A stretch of DNA of 45,495 bases, taken from contig JAFRVZ010000075.1 of NCBI GenBank assembly GCA_017438265.1, forward strand, positions 1 to 45,495, given 5' to 3'. Below, piece by piece: positions 16,543-24,038 of this stretch. The DNA comes from Bacteroidales bacterium. GTDB taxonomy: Bacteria > Bacteroidota > Bacteroidia > Bacteroidales > UBA932. The notes beneath the pieces are model-generated. The model saw only the letters and a list, made by a program, of their open reading frames with translations, did no database searches and was not told the origin of the DNA. The position numbers were made by a program, and so were the translations under genes. Every line of letters begins with the position of its first letter. Position 1 is the stretch's first letter.

Positions 16543-16856
16543 AGCGCTTCCCTCACTTCCCGGAGCTGGGCCCGGATCTCTTTCAGGGCGTCCAGCACGC
16601 GGACGTTGCGGTCGACGGTGCTGCGCTCGGAGGCGAGGATCTTCTCCGCGCCCTCGAGGGTGTAGCCTTTCTCCTTGACCAGGTAGTGGATCTGCTTCAG
16701 GGTGTCGATGTCCTCGCGCCGGTAGAAACGGTTGCCCTTCGCATTGCGCCGGGGCGTGATGTACCGGGAGAAGGAATTGGACCAGAAACGCACGAGGGAG
16801 ACGCTTTCGCCGAGCTCCGCCGCGGTTTCGCCGATGGTATAGTAGAGTTTTTCCAT
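16539..16856 (-). CDS. MerR family transcriptional regulator
   Basis: Small DNA-binding protein of 105 aa with a single MerR winged-helix domain at residues about 4-72 (YYTIGETAAELGESVSLVRFW, read as two shorter parts YYTIGETAAEL and GESVSLVRFW, then NRFYRREDIDTLKQI). A short dimerisation helix follows. It has no C-terminal effector-binding domain and no Cys pair for metal binding, so its signal is not visible. Such short MerR proteins are often found in housekeeping operons in Bacteroidota. It sits between the M23 genes (1 bp gap) and the Nif3-like gene. Confidence 0.92.
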   Translation of the reverse strand: MEKLYYTIGETAAELGESVSLVRFWSNSFSRYITPRRNAKGNRFYRREDIDTLKQIHYLVKEKGYTLEGAEKILASERSTVDRNVRVLDALKEIRAQLREVREAL

Positions 16857-16857
16857 A

Positions 16858-17799
16858 TCAGTCCATGGATTGGCCGGTCGTGACCGACATAAACAGCATG
16901 TTCATATACTCCTCCGGGGTCACGGACGCGAAGAAATAGTTGATCGGATCGACGTAGCGTCCGTCCTTGAGGATTTCGTAGTGGAGGTGGGCGGCGAAGG
17001 TGTTGCCGGTCGTCCCGACCGCGCCGATGCGCATGCCCCGGCGGATGGTCTGTCCCTTGATGACGGGGATGTCCGAGAGGTGGGCGTAACGGGTCACGTA
17101 GCCGCCCGCGTGGGTGATTTCCACATAGTTGCCCTGACCCTTGCGGGAGGAGACGACGGCCGTGATCTGGCCGTCCGCGGCGGCGAAGACCGGGTCGCCC
17201 TGGTTCGCGATCAGGTCGAGGCCGTTGTGCTGGGAAGGGACCTTGTAGAAGGGGTTGACCTTGCTGCCGAGGGAGGCGCCGACCTGGGCGTAGGAGACGT
17301 CCGCGAGCGGGAGGCTGAGCGGCGGGAGGCCGTCCTGCGCCTGCGCGAAGACGCGCAGCAGCGCCTCCTCGACGGCCGCGGTCCGCTGCAGCAGGGCGCC
17401 CGACTTGGCGTCGGTATACTCCTCGATGCGGCGCGAGGGGACCGAGTCGTTCCCGGCGAGGAAGCCGGCGCCGCCCATCGGATTGGACCGGGGGGCCTCC
17501 GCGCCGAAAATCGCGCGGTAAATCTCGTTGTCCTTGACCTGGAGGTTCGTGATCGCGTCGGAGACAAGCGCCTCGCGTTCCAGCATCTGGGGATAGACCT
17601 TCTCGTAGATCTTGTTCTCGCGGCGCAGGCGCCGTTCCGTGTCCGTGCTGACGAACAGGGCGAAGATGACGTAGTAGACCACGGCGAGGGAGGCCGTGAC
17701 AAGGAAGTACTTCAGGACGGTAAGGAAGACGCTCCCGGCCGTGCGCGTCACTTTCCGGAAGGAAAAGGTGCTTCTGTCGAATTCGTAGTGCCTGGGCAT
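16858..17799 (-). CDS. Membrane-anchored M23 (LytM) peptidase, second copy
   Basis: Cell-wall endopeptidase-like protein of 313 aa. It has a short cytoplasmic N-terminus, one membrane helix at about residues 28-50, a coiled-coil stretch (RRLRRENKIYEKVYPQM) and a C-terminal LytM domain. Zinc ligands are present in HNGLD and HLHYE, so the domain should be catalytically competent. It probably cuts peptide crosslinks in peptidoglycan or activates another hydrolase. It is 3 bp downstream of a paralogue of the same architecture, which points to a tandem duplication or a hetero-oligomeric pair. The ATG of MPRHYEFDRSTF is supported by the tight spacing. Confidence 0.93.
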   Translation of the reverse strand: MPRHYEFDRSTFSFRKVTRTAGSVFLTVLKYFLVTASLAVVYYVIFALFVSTDTERRLRRENKIYEKVYPQMLEREALVSDAITNLQVKDNEIYRAIFGAEAPRSNPMGGAGFLAGNDSVPSRRIEEYTDAKSGALLQRTAAVEEALLRVFAQAQDGLPPLSLPLADVSYAQVGASLGSKVNPFYKVPSQHNGLDLIANQGDPVFAAADGQITAVVSSRKGQGNYVEITHAGGYVTRYAHLSDIPVIKGQTIRRGMRIGAVGTTGNTFAAHLHYEILKDGRYVDPINYFFASVTPEEYMNMLFMSVTTGQSMD

Positions 17800-17802
17800 C
17801 GT

Positions 17803-18816
17803 CTATCGGTTCGTGCTGAGCCGGAAGGAGGGGCGCAGCTGCGCCTGCGAATCCTCTTCCTTGTTTTTCACCATCGTTTCATATTCCGCGACGGACATGT
17901 CCAGGTCGAAGAAATTGGCCGGGTTGACCGGATTGCCGCGGTAGTGGACTTCGTAGTGAAGGTGGGGGCCGGTCGTCTTGCCGGTGTTGCCGACCTCGCC
18001 GATGCATTCGCCGCGCTTGATCTTCATCCCTTCGACGACGCTGATCGAATTGAGGTGGGCGTAGCGGGTCTTGTAGCCGAAGCCGTGGTCGATCGTGACC
18101 ATGTTGCCGTAGCCGAAGAACTGGAAGGTGACGCTCTCGACGACCCCGTCGCCGGTCGCGTAGACCGGGCTGCCGCGCTTCATCGCGAAATCGAAGCCCT
18201 CATGGAAGGCATAGCGGCCGCTGATCGGGTCCGCCCGGCCGCCGAAGGGGCTGGAAGCGCGGTATTTCGACTTGTCGGGGACCACCGGCGGGATTGCCGG
18301 GATGCAGGACGCGAGCTCGCCGGCGTGGCGGGACATGTTCGCGACTTCGTCGTAGGCCTTGCTCTGGACATACGCCTGCTTCGTCAGGACGTCGAGGCGG
18401 ACGGCGGCGCTCCGCAGGAGGCTGCTGCCGCTCAGGCCGTCGAGGTAGGCGTAGCGGTTCACGCCGCCGAAACCGGCGTTCAGCACCTCCTCGGGGATCT
18501 TGTTCATACCGAAGATCGAGCGGTAGATGTCGTCGCCGCGGACCTCGAGGTCCTTCAGGGCGGACTCGTTGCGGTCCATCTCGCGGTTCAGGAGCTCGAT
18601 CTTCGAGCTCCAGGCCGCGTTCTGGCGCCGCAGGATCGCCGTTTTCGGCGTCTCGAGCCCGAGCACGGAGGTATAGAGCCAGAAATACAGCGCGAAGCAG
18701 GCAAAACCACCGAGCAGCACAAGCACCGTCCGGAGCAGACGGGACTTGTGCGAAACCTTGACGACTTCGTACATAAGGGTCTCAGGGTTAAGGTGGTATT
18801 GTTTAAGCCTGGACAT
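17803..18816 (-). CDS. Membrane-anchored M23 (LytM) peptidase, first copy
   Basis: Cell-wall endopeptidase-like protein of about 337 aa from ATG 18816; a TTG nine bases upstream is in frame but lies in the -7 promoter element. A membrane helix lies at about residues 26-48 (VLVLLGGFACFALYFWLY), then a coiled coil, then a LytM domain with HEGFD and HLHYE zinc ligands. Only one ATG-proximal base or two may separate the predicted transcript start from the ATG. First gene of the long minus-strand train. Divergent from alaS. Shares the sequence DDIYRSIFG-type motif with the second copy (NEIYRAIFG), supporting paralogy. Confidence 0.93.
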   Translation of the reverse strand: MSRLKQYHLNPETLMYEVVKVSHKSRLLRTVLVLLGGFACFALYFWLYTSVLGLETPKTAILRRQNAAWSSKIELLNREMDRNESALKDLEVRGDDIYRSIFGMNKIPEEVLNAGFGGVNRYAYLDGLSGSSLLRSAAVRLDVLTKQAYVQSKAYDEVANMSRHAGELASCIPAIPPVVPDKSKYRASSPFGGRADPISGRYAFHEGFDFAMKRGSPVYATGDGVVESVTFQFFGYGNMVTIDHGFGYKTRYAHLNSISVVEGMKIKRGECIGEVGNTGKTTGPHLHYEVHYRGNPVNPANFFDLDMSVAEYETMVKNKEEDSQAQLRPSFRLSTNR

Positions 18817-18822
18817 CCGTGA

Positions 18823-18830
18823 CAAATATA
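18823..18830 (-). promoter_or_regulatory. Promoter -7 element for the M23/Rnf gene train
   Basis: Minus-strand TATATTTG is an exact TAnnTTTG match. Its downstream end is only 6 bp before the ATG at 18816, so the transcript would begin at or within a few bases of the start codon. No good TTTG -33 element is seen at 19-21 bp; a T-rich run ending TTTTTTG lies closer. Confidence 0.55.
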
Positions 18831-18853
18831 AGCTTTTTTAGCAAAAAATATGC

Positions 18854-18861
18854 TAACTTTG
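18854..18861 (+). promoter_or_regulatory. Promoter -7 element for alaS
   Basis: TAACTTTG matches TAnnTTTG on the plus strand and lies about 36 bp before the alaS ATG. The -33 region holds only a T-run (18834-18839) rather than a clear TTTG. It is 23 bp from the divergent minus-strand -7 element, so polymerase binding at the two sites would overlap. Confidence 0.5.
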
Positions 18862-18897
18862 TTGTTCCTCACAAAACGGAGAATAAACGACAACCCT

Positions 18898-21516
18898 ATG
18901 ACATCCAAGGAAATCAGACAGCAGTTTCTGGATTTTTTCGCTTCCAAAGGCCACACCGTCGTCCCGTCCGCCCCGATGGTCGTCAAGAACGACCCGACGC
19001 TGATGTTCACGAACGCCGGCATGAACCAATTCAAGGACATCTTCCTCGGCAACGCCAAAGCGCCTTACCTGCGCGCGACCGATTCGCAGAAATGCCTCCG
19101 CGTCAGCGGCAAGCACAACGACCTCGAGGAAGTCGGCCACGACACCTACCACCACACGATGTTCGATATGCTCGGCAACTGGAGCTTCGGCGACTACTTC
19201 AAGTCCGAAGCCATCGACTGGGCATGGGAACTCCTGACCGAAGTCTACAAGATCGATAAGAACCTCCTCTACGCGACGGTCTTCGAAGGCAGCGCGGAAG
19301 ACGGCACCGAAATGGACGAGGAGGCCCGCCAGGCCTGGCTCAAGCACCTCCCTGCGGACCACATCCTCCCCGGCAACAAGCACGACAACTTCTGGGAAAT
19401 GGGCGACACCGGCCCCTGCGGCCCCTGCAGCGAGATCCACATCGACATCCGCAGCGACGAAGAGAAGCGCAGCGGCGTCCCCGGCCGCGACCTCGTCAAC
19501 CAGAGCGACCCCCACGTCATCGAGATCTGGAACCTCGTCTTCATGCAGTACAACCGTATGGCCGACGGCCACCTGGTCCCCCTCCCCGCCAAGAACATCG
19601 ACACCGGCATGGGCTTCGAGCGCCTCTGCGCCGTCCTGCAGGGCAAGAACAGCAACTATGACTCCGACGTCTTCACCGGCATGCTCGCCACGATCGGCGA
19701 AATCTCCGGCCACAGGTACGGCGAGTCCCCCAAGACCGACGTCGCGATGCGCGTCATCGCGGACCACATCCGCACGATCAGCTTCTCGATTGCCGACGGC
19801 CAGCTGCCGTCGAACGTGAAGGCCGGCTATGTGATCCGCCGCATCCTGCGCCGCGCCGTCCGCTACGGCTACACCTTCCTCGGCCTCGGCGAACCCTTCC
19901 TCTGCCGCCTCGTTCCCCAGCTCATCAGCGACATGGGCGAGGCCTACCCGGAACTCGTCGCCCAGCAGAAGCTCATCACCAGCGTGATCCGCGAAGAGGA
20001 AATGGCCTTCCTGCGCACGCTCGACCGCGGCATCAAGCTGATGGACGAGTGCATGGCGGCCTCCGCCGGCGCGAAAGTCATCTCCGGCGCCGACGCCTTC
20101 AAGCTCTACGACACCTATGGCTTCCCGATCGACCTGACGGAACTCATCGCGGGCGAGAACGGCTTCACCGTGGACATGGAGCAGTTCGCCGTCGAACTCC
20201 AGAAGCAGAAGGACCGCGCGCGCGGAGCGACCGCGAACGAGTTTGGCGACTGGACCGTCTACGCCGACGGCGAGTCGGAATTCACCGGCTATGACGCGAC
20301 CCTCGTCGAGGGCGCGACCCTCCTCAAGCACCGCACCGTCGTCCAGAAGAACAAGGAAATGCTCCAGCTGGTCTTCGACCATACGCCCTTCTACGGCGAA
20401 ATGGGCGGCGAGATCGGCGACACCGGTACGATTACCTCCGCCGACGGCGAGGTCGTCCGCATCCTCAATACCATCAAGGAAAACAACCTGACCGTCCATA
20501 TCGCGGAGAAACTGCCGCAGAACTGCACGGGCGCCTTCACCCTCGCGGTCGACGCCGACCGCCGCCGGAAGATCGCGAACAACCACAGCTGCACCCACCT
20601 TCTCGACCAGGCCCTCCGGGAAATCCTCGGAACCCACGTCGAGCAGAAGGGCTCCTATGTCTCCGACAAGGGCCTGCGCTTCGACTTCTCCCATTTCGAG
20701 AAGCTGTCCGACGAGCAGGTCGTCTTGGTCGAGAAGCGCGTCAACGCGCTGATCCGCCAGAACCTGCCGCTGCAGGAGAAGCGGGACGCGACGATGGACG
20801 AAGCCCGCGCGATGGGCGCACTCGCCGTCTTCGGCGAGAAGTACGGCGACCGCGTCCGCGTCGTCCGCTTCGGCCCGAGCGTTGAGCTCTGCGGCGGCTG
20901 CCATACCTCCGCGACCGGCAACATCGGCCTCTTCAAGATCCAGAGCGAGTCCGCCATCGCGGCGGGCGTGCGCCGCATCGAGGCCGTGACCGGCGAGGAC
21001 GCCGAAACCGTCGTCTACGGAATGCAGGAAATCATCCGCACCGCCCGCGGCTTCTTCAACAACGTCCCGGACCTCGCCGGCGCCATCAGCCGGATGATCG
21101 ACGAGAACGCGACGATGAAGAAGCAGGCCGAAGAGTTCGCCAGGCAGAAGGCCGCCGAACTCGCGTCCCGGCTGGCCGGGACCGCCGAGGAAATGGGCGG
21201 CCACCGGCTGATCCGCTTCCGCGAGAACGGCGTCGATCCGGCGATGCTCCGCAACGTTGCGCTGGCGCTCCAGAAGGATCTCCAAAACACGGTCTTCGCC
21301 GCCGCCTTCGCATTCGAAGGCAAGCCGAACCTGCTCCTGATGTACTCCGCCGACCTCGTGGCCGCCGGCAAGAACGCCGGTAAGGACATCCGCGAAGCCG
21401 CGAAGCTGATCCAGGGCGGTGGCGGCGGCCAGCCCGGCCTCGCCAGCGCCGGCGGCAAGGACGCCTCCGGCCTCGCGGCCGCCCTCGACGCCCTCGTCGA
21501 AACCGCCACGAAATAA
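18898..21516 (+). CDS. alaS: Alanine--tRNA ligase
   Basis: Cytoplasmic enzyme, 872 aa, that charges tRNA-Ala. The start is ATG 18898 ([14 protein letters not shown]), the standard N-terminus; an ATG at 18850 is inside the promoter. The class II core contains [22 protein letters not shown]-type sequence (read as [17 protein letters not shown]) and [13 protein letters not shown]. The editing-domain zinc/catalytic residues are His563, His567, Cys665 and His669 (HSCTH and CGGCH), the same spacing as in the E. coli enzyme. The C-terminal Gly-rich [14 protein letters not shown] is also normal. The downstream gene follows after 12 bp and is probably co-transcribed. Confidence 0.97.
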   Translation: MTSKEIRQQFLDFFASKGHTVVPSAPMVVKNDPTLMFTNAGMNQFKDIFLGNAKAPYLRATDSQKCLRVSGKHNDLEEVGHDTYHHTMFDMLGNWSFGDYFKSEAIDWAWELLTEVYKIDKNLLYATVFEGSAEDGTEMDEEARQAWLKHLPADHILPGNKHDNFWEMGDTGPCGPCSEIHIDIRSDEEKRSGVPGRDLVNQSDPHVIEIWNLVFMQYNRMADGHLVPLPAKNIDTGMGFERLCAVLQGKNSNYDSDVFTGMLATIGEISGHRYGESPKTDVAMRVIADHIRTISFSIADGQLPSNVKAGYVIRRILRRAVRYGYTFLGLGEPFLCRLVPQLISDMGEAYPELVAQQKLITSVIREEEMAFLRTLDRGIKLMDECMAASAGAKVISGADAFKLYDTYGFPIDLTELIAGENGFTVDMEQFAVELQKQKDRARGATANEFGDWTVYADGESEFTGYDATLVEGATLLKHRTVVQKNKEMLQLVFDHTPFYGEMGGEIGDTGTITSADGEVVRILNTIKENNLTVHIAEKLPQNCTGAFTLAVDADRRRKIANNHSCTHLLDQALREILGTHVEQKGSYVSDKGLRFDFSHFEKLSDEQVVLVEKRVNALIRQNLPLQEKRDATMDEARAMGALAVFGEKYGDRVRVVRFGPSVELCGGCHTSATGNIGLFKIQSESAIAAGVRRIEAVTGEDAETVVYGMQEIIRTARGFFNNVPDLAGAISRMIDENATMKKQAEEFARQKAAELASRLAGTAEEMGGHRLIRFRENGVDPAMLRNVALALQKDLQNTVFAAAFAFEGKPNLLLMYSADLVAAGKNAGKDIREAAKLIQGGGGGQPGLASAGGKDASGLAAALDALVETATK

Positions 21517-21528
21517 ACCCGTGCCAGG

Positions 21529-23970
21529 ATGAAGAAGTTCGACCGGTTTTTGCTGAAAGCGTTCATAGGACCGTTTGTGGCGATCCTGCTGGTCGTGCTT
21601 TTCGTCCTGATGATGCAATTCCTCTGGGTCTATATCGACGAACTCGTCGGTAAAGGACTGGGGTTCAGCGTCATAGCGGAATTCCTGATGTGGGGCAGCT
21701 GCTACTCGCTGCCGCTCGCGCTGCCGCTGGCGACCCTGCTGTCGTCGATGATGACGATCGGCCAGCTGGCGGAGAACAACGAGCTGATGGCGATCAAGTC
21801 GGCCGGCATCTCGCTGGGGCGGGTGCTGCTCCCCCTGATCCTGGCCTCCGTCGTGATCAGCATCGGTGCGCTCTTTACCTCGGACGACCTCGTCCCCTAC
21901 GCCTATAACAAGATCCTGACGCTGCGCGACGACATCGGCAAGACCAAGGAAGAGATCAAAATCCCTTCCGGAACCTTCTACGACGGCATCGACGGCTACA
22001 TCCTCCGGGTCGAAGACTCCGGGGACAGCCAGGGGATGATGTACGGCATCATGGTCTACGACCACACCGGCCGGCAGGGCAACACGACCATCTCCCTGGC
22101 CGACTCCGCCACCATCCGGATGGCCAAGACCAAGGACTACATCACCTTCACGATGTACAGCGGCGCCAACTACCAGGAGACCAACCAGTACGAACCGCAG
22201 GATACGACCCGCCAGCTGGAGCGCATCGACTTCGACCGGCAGGAGATGATCATTCCCCTGGAGCACTACGCCTTCCAGAAGTCCGACGAGGCGCGTTTCG
22301 GCGACCAGACCAAGTCCAAGAAGCTCAAGGACCTGTACTTCACGCGGGATTCCCTCGTCGAAGTCGCCGCGGAGCTCCATACCCGCCATGTGCTCCAGAT
22401 GATGACCTCCCCGCAGATCGCGAAGATCGACCAGCTCGACAGCGCGGGGCTCGCCAAGGGCCTCCCGAATTTCCCGGAGGAGTACCTGACGCAGTGGAAA
22501 TCCGACTATGAGCCGCTCGTCGCGGCCGGCAAGGCGGAGTCGCGGATGGAGCGCCTGATCTCCGACATGAAGATCTACGAGCAGGAGACCTACGACTGCA
22601 ATTACTTCCTGCGGCGCAGCGAGCTGGAAATCCACAAGCGCTACTCCGGCGCGCTCGCCTGCTTCATCCTCTTCTTCATCGGCGCCCCGCTCGGCGCGCT
22701 GATCCGCAAGGGCGGCCTCGGCGCCTCCGCGATCGTCTCCGTCCTCTTCTTCGTCCTCTACTGGGTCGTCGACATCACGGGCACGAAACTCGCCCGCGAC
22801 GGCGCGATCGACCCGTTCAGCGGCGCCTTCATCTCCGCCTACGTGCTCGCCCCGATCGGGACCTTCCTGACCTGGAAGGCCATCCACGACTCTTCCTTCT
22901 TCGCCGCGGACAACATGAAAGCCTGGTGGCGGCGGGTCAAGAGCCGGATCCGGGCATTCTTCCGCAAGCCGCGCATCGTCTATATGGGCACGCCCGAATT
23001 CGCCGTCGCCCCGCTGGACGCCCTCGTCCGCAAGGGATTCAAGATCGTCGGCGTCGTGACCGTGGCCGACAAGCCCAGCGGCCGCGGCCTGAAGATGAAC
23101 GAGAGCGCCGTCAAGCAGTATGCCGTCGCGCACGACATCCCCGTCCTGCAGCCCCTGAAGCTCAAGGACCCGGAATTCCTCGACGCCCTCCGCGCCTGGA
23201 ACGCCGACCTCTTCGTCGTCGTCGCCTTCCGGATGCTGCCCGAAGAGATCTGGTCGATGCCGAAGTTCGGCACCTTCAACCTCCACGCCGCCCTGCTGCC
23301 CCAGTACCGCGGCGCCGCCCCGATCAACTGGGCCGTCATCAACGGCGAACGGATGACCGGCGTCACGACCTTCATGATCGACAAGGACATCGACACCGGC
23401 GGCATCCTCTTCCGCTCCGAGGCCCGCATCGCCGAGACCGACACGGCCGGCGACGTCCACGACCGCCTGATGGCGCTCGGCTCCGACCTCGTCGTCCAGA
23501 CAGCCGAGGCCATCCTCGAAGGCAATGCCGAGACCCGCGTACAGCGCAGTTTCATCCAGGGCTCCGAGGTGCTCAAGCCCGCCCCGAAGCTGACCCGCGA
23601 GCTCTGCCGCCTCGACTGGTCCGACACGACCCGCCACCTCTACAACCTCATCCGCGGCCTCAGCCCCTACCCCACCGCATTTACAACGCTGACACCTATC
23701 GCTGAAAAGAATATTTTCATCGACTCCCCTGTCATTCCGAGCGAAGCGAAGGAATCTGTCACCCTGAAGATCTTCTTCGCGGAGAAGGTCGAGGGAGCGC
23801 CGGCGGCGGCGCCCGGGACCGTCACTTCCGACGGGAAGACCTGGCTGCACATCGCGACCGGCGACGGAGCCCTGTCCGTCACGGACGTCCAGCTCTCCGG
23901 CAAGAAACGGATGGGCGTCCAGGACTTCCTCCGCGGCTTCCGCGATCCGGAATCCTACATCGCACAATAG
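21529..23970 (+). CDS. LptF/LptG-family permease fused to methionyl-tRNA formyltransferase
   Basis: One uninterrupted 813-codon frame with two unrelated domains. Residues 1 to about 460 are a YjgP/YjgQ (LptF/LptG) permease: three N-terminal helices (MKKFDRFLLKAFIGPFVAIL region, then LPLALPLATLLSSMMTIGQL), a periplasmic beta-rich part, and three C-terminal helices with GAPLGALIRKGGLGASAIVS. LptF/G move lipopolysaccharide from the inner membrane. After a basic linker (WWRRVKSRIRAFFRK) residues about 479-813 are Fmt, which formylates initiator Met-tRNA. Its catalytic Asn584, His586 and Asp622 are present (NLHAALLPQYRG and DIDTGG), with the spacing of E. coli Fmt. No stop or frame change separates the two. 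An ATG at 22915 could allow a separate Fmt, with a 16-residue basic leader. An interspersed repeat lies in-frame at residues 734-743. Normally these genes are separate. Confidence 0.9.
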   Translation: MKKFDRFLLKAFIGPFVAILLVVLFVLMMQFLWVYIDELVGKGLGFSVIAEFLMWGSCYSLPLALPLATLLSSMMTIGQLAENNELMAIKSAGISLGRVLLPLILASVVISIGALFTSDDLVPYAYNKILTLRDDIGKTKEEIKIPSGTFYDGIDGYILRVEDSGDSQGMMYGIMVYDHTGRQGNTTISLADSATIRMAKTKDYITFTMYSGANYQETNQYEPQDTTRQLERIDFDRQEMIIPLEHYAFQKSDEARFGDQTKSKKLKDLYFTRDSLVEVAAELHTRHVLQMMTSPQIAKIDQLDSAGLAKGLPNFPEEYLTQWKSDYEPLVAAGKAESRMERLISDMKIYEQETYDCNYFLRRSELEIHKRYSGALACFILFFIGAPLGALIRKGGLGASAIVSVLFFVLYWVVDITGTKLARDGAIDPFSGAFISAYVLAPIGTFLTWKAIHDSSFFAADNMKAWWRRVKSRIRAFFRKPRIVYMGTPEFAVAPLDALVRKGFKIVGVVTVADKPSGRGLKMNESAVKQYAVAHDIPVLQPLKLKDPEFLDALRAWNADLFVVVAFRMLPEEIWSMPKFGTFNLHAALLPQYRGAAPINWAVINGERMTGVTTFMIDKDIDTGGILFRSEARIAETDTAGDVHDRLMALGSDLVVQTAEAILEGNAETRVQRSFIQGSEVLKPAPKLTRELCRLDWSDTTRHLYNLIRGLSPYPTAFTTLTPIAEKNIFIDSPVIPSEAKESVTLKIFFAEKVEGAPAAAPGTVTSDGKTWLHIATGDGALSVTDVQLSGKKRMGVQDFLRGFRDPESYIAQ
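23728..23757 (+). repeat. Interspersed 30 bp repeat, copy inside fmt
   Basis: A 30 bp sequence with core ATTCCGAGCGAAGCGAAGGA, matched in reverse orientation at 44225-44254 with one substitution. Here it is translated in-frame as part of VIPSEAKESV, in the hinge between the Fmt catalytic and C-terminal domains. The stretch between SPYPTAFTTL and LKIFF is longer than expected for Fmt, consistent with insertion. Confidence 0.8.
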
Positions 23971-23985
23971 TTTTTTTTAACAATA

Positions 23986-24021
23986 AAAAAGAAGGATGGT
24001 CGCAGGACCATCCTTCTTTTT
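23986..24021. terminator. Bidirectional rho-independent terminator
   Basis: Perfect 16 bp stem (AAAAAGAAGGATGGTC and its complement) with loop GCAG, flanked by A and T runs on both sides. It lies between convergent genes: the lptG-fmt stop at 23970 and the lipoprotein stop at 24039. It should stop transcription from either direction. Confidence 0.92.
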
Positions 24022-24038
24022 ATTGAAGTATTCGCTGT

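Noticed and set aside
18853-23967. A 1704-codon open frame on the minus strand opposite alaS and lptG-fmt
   Set aside because: It is antisense to two clearly recognisable plus-strand proteins and crosses their boundary. Its low-complexity Asp/Val/Gly/Arg content is what GC-rich codon use on the opposite strand produces.
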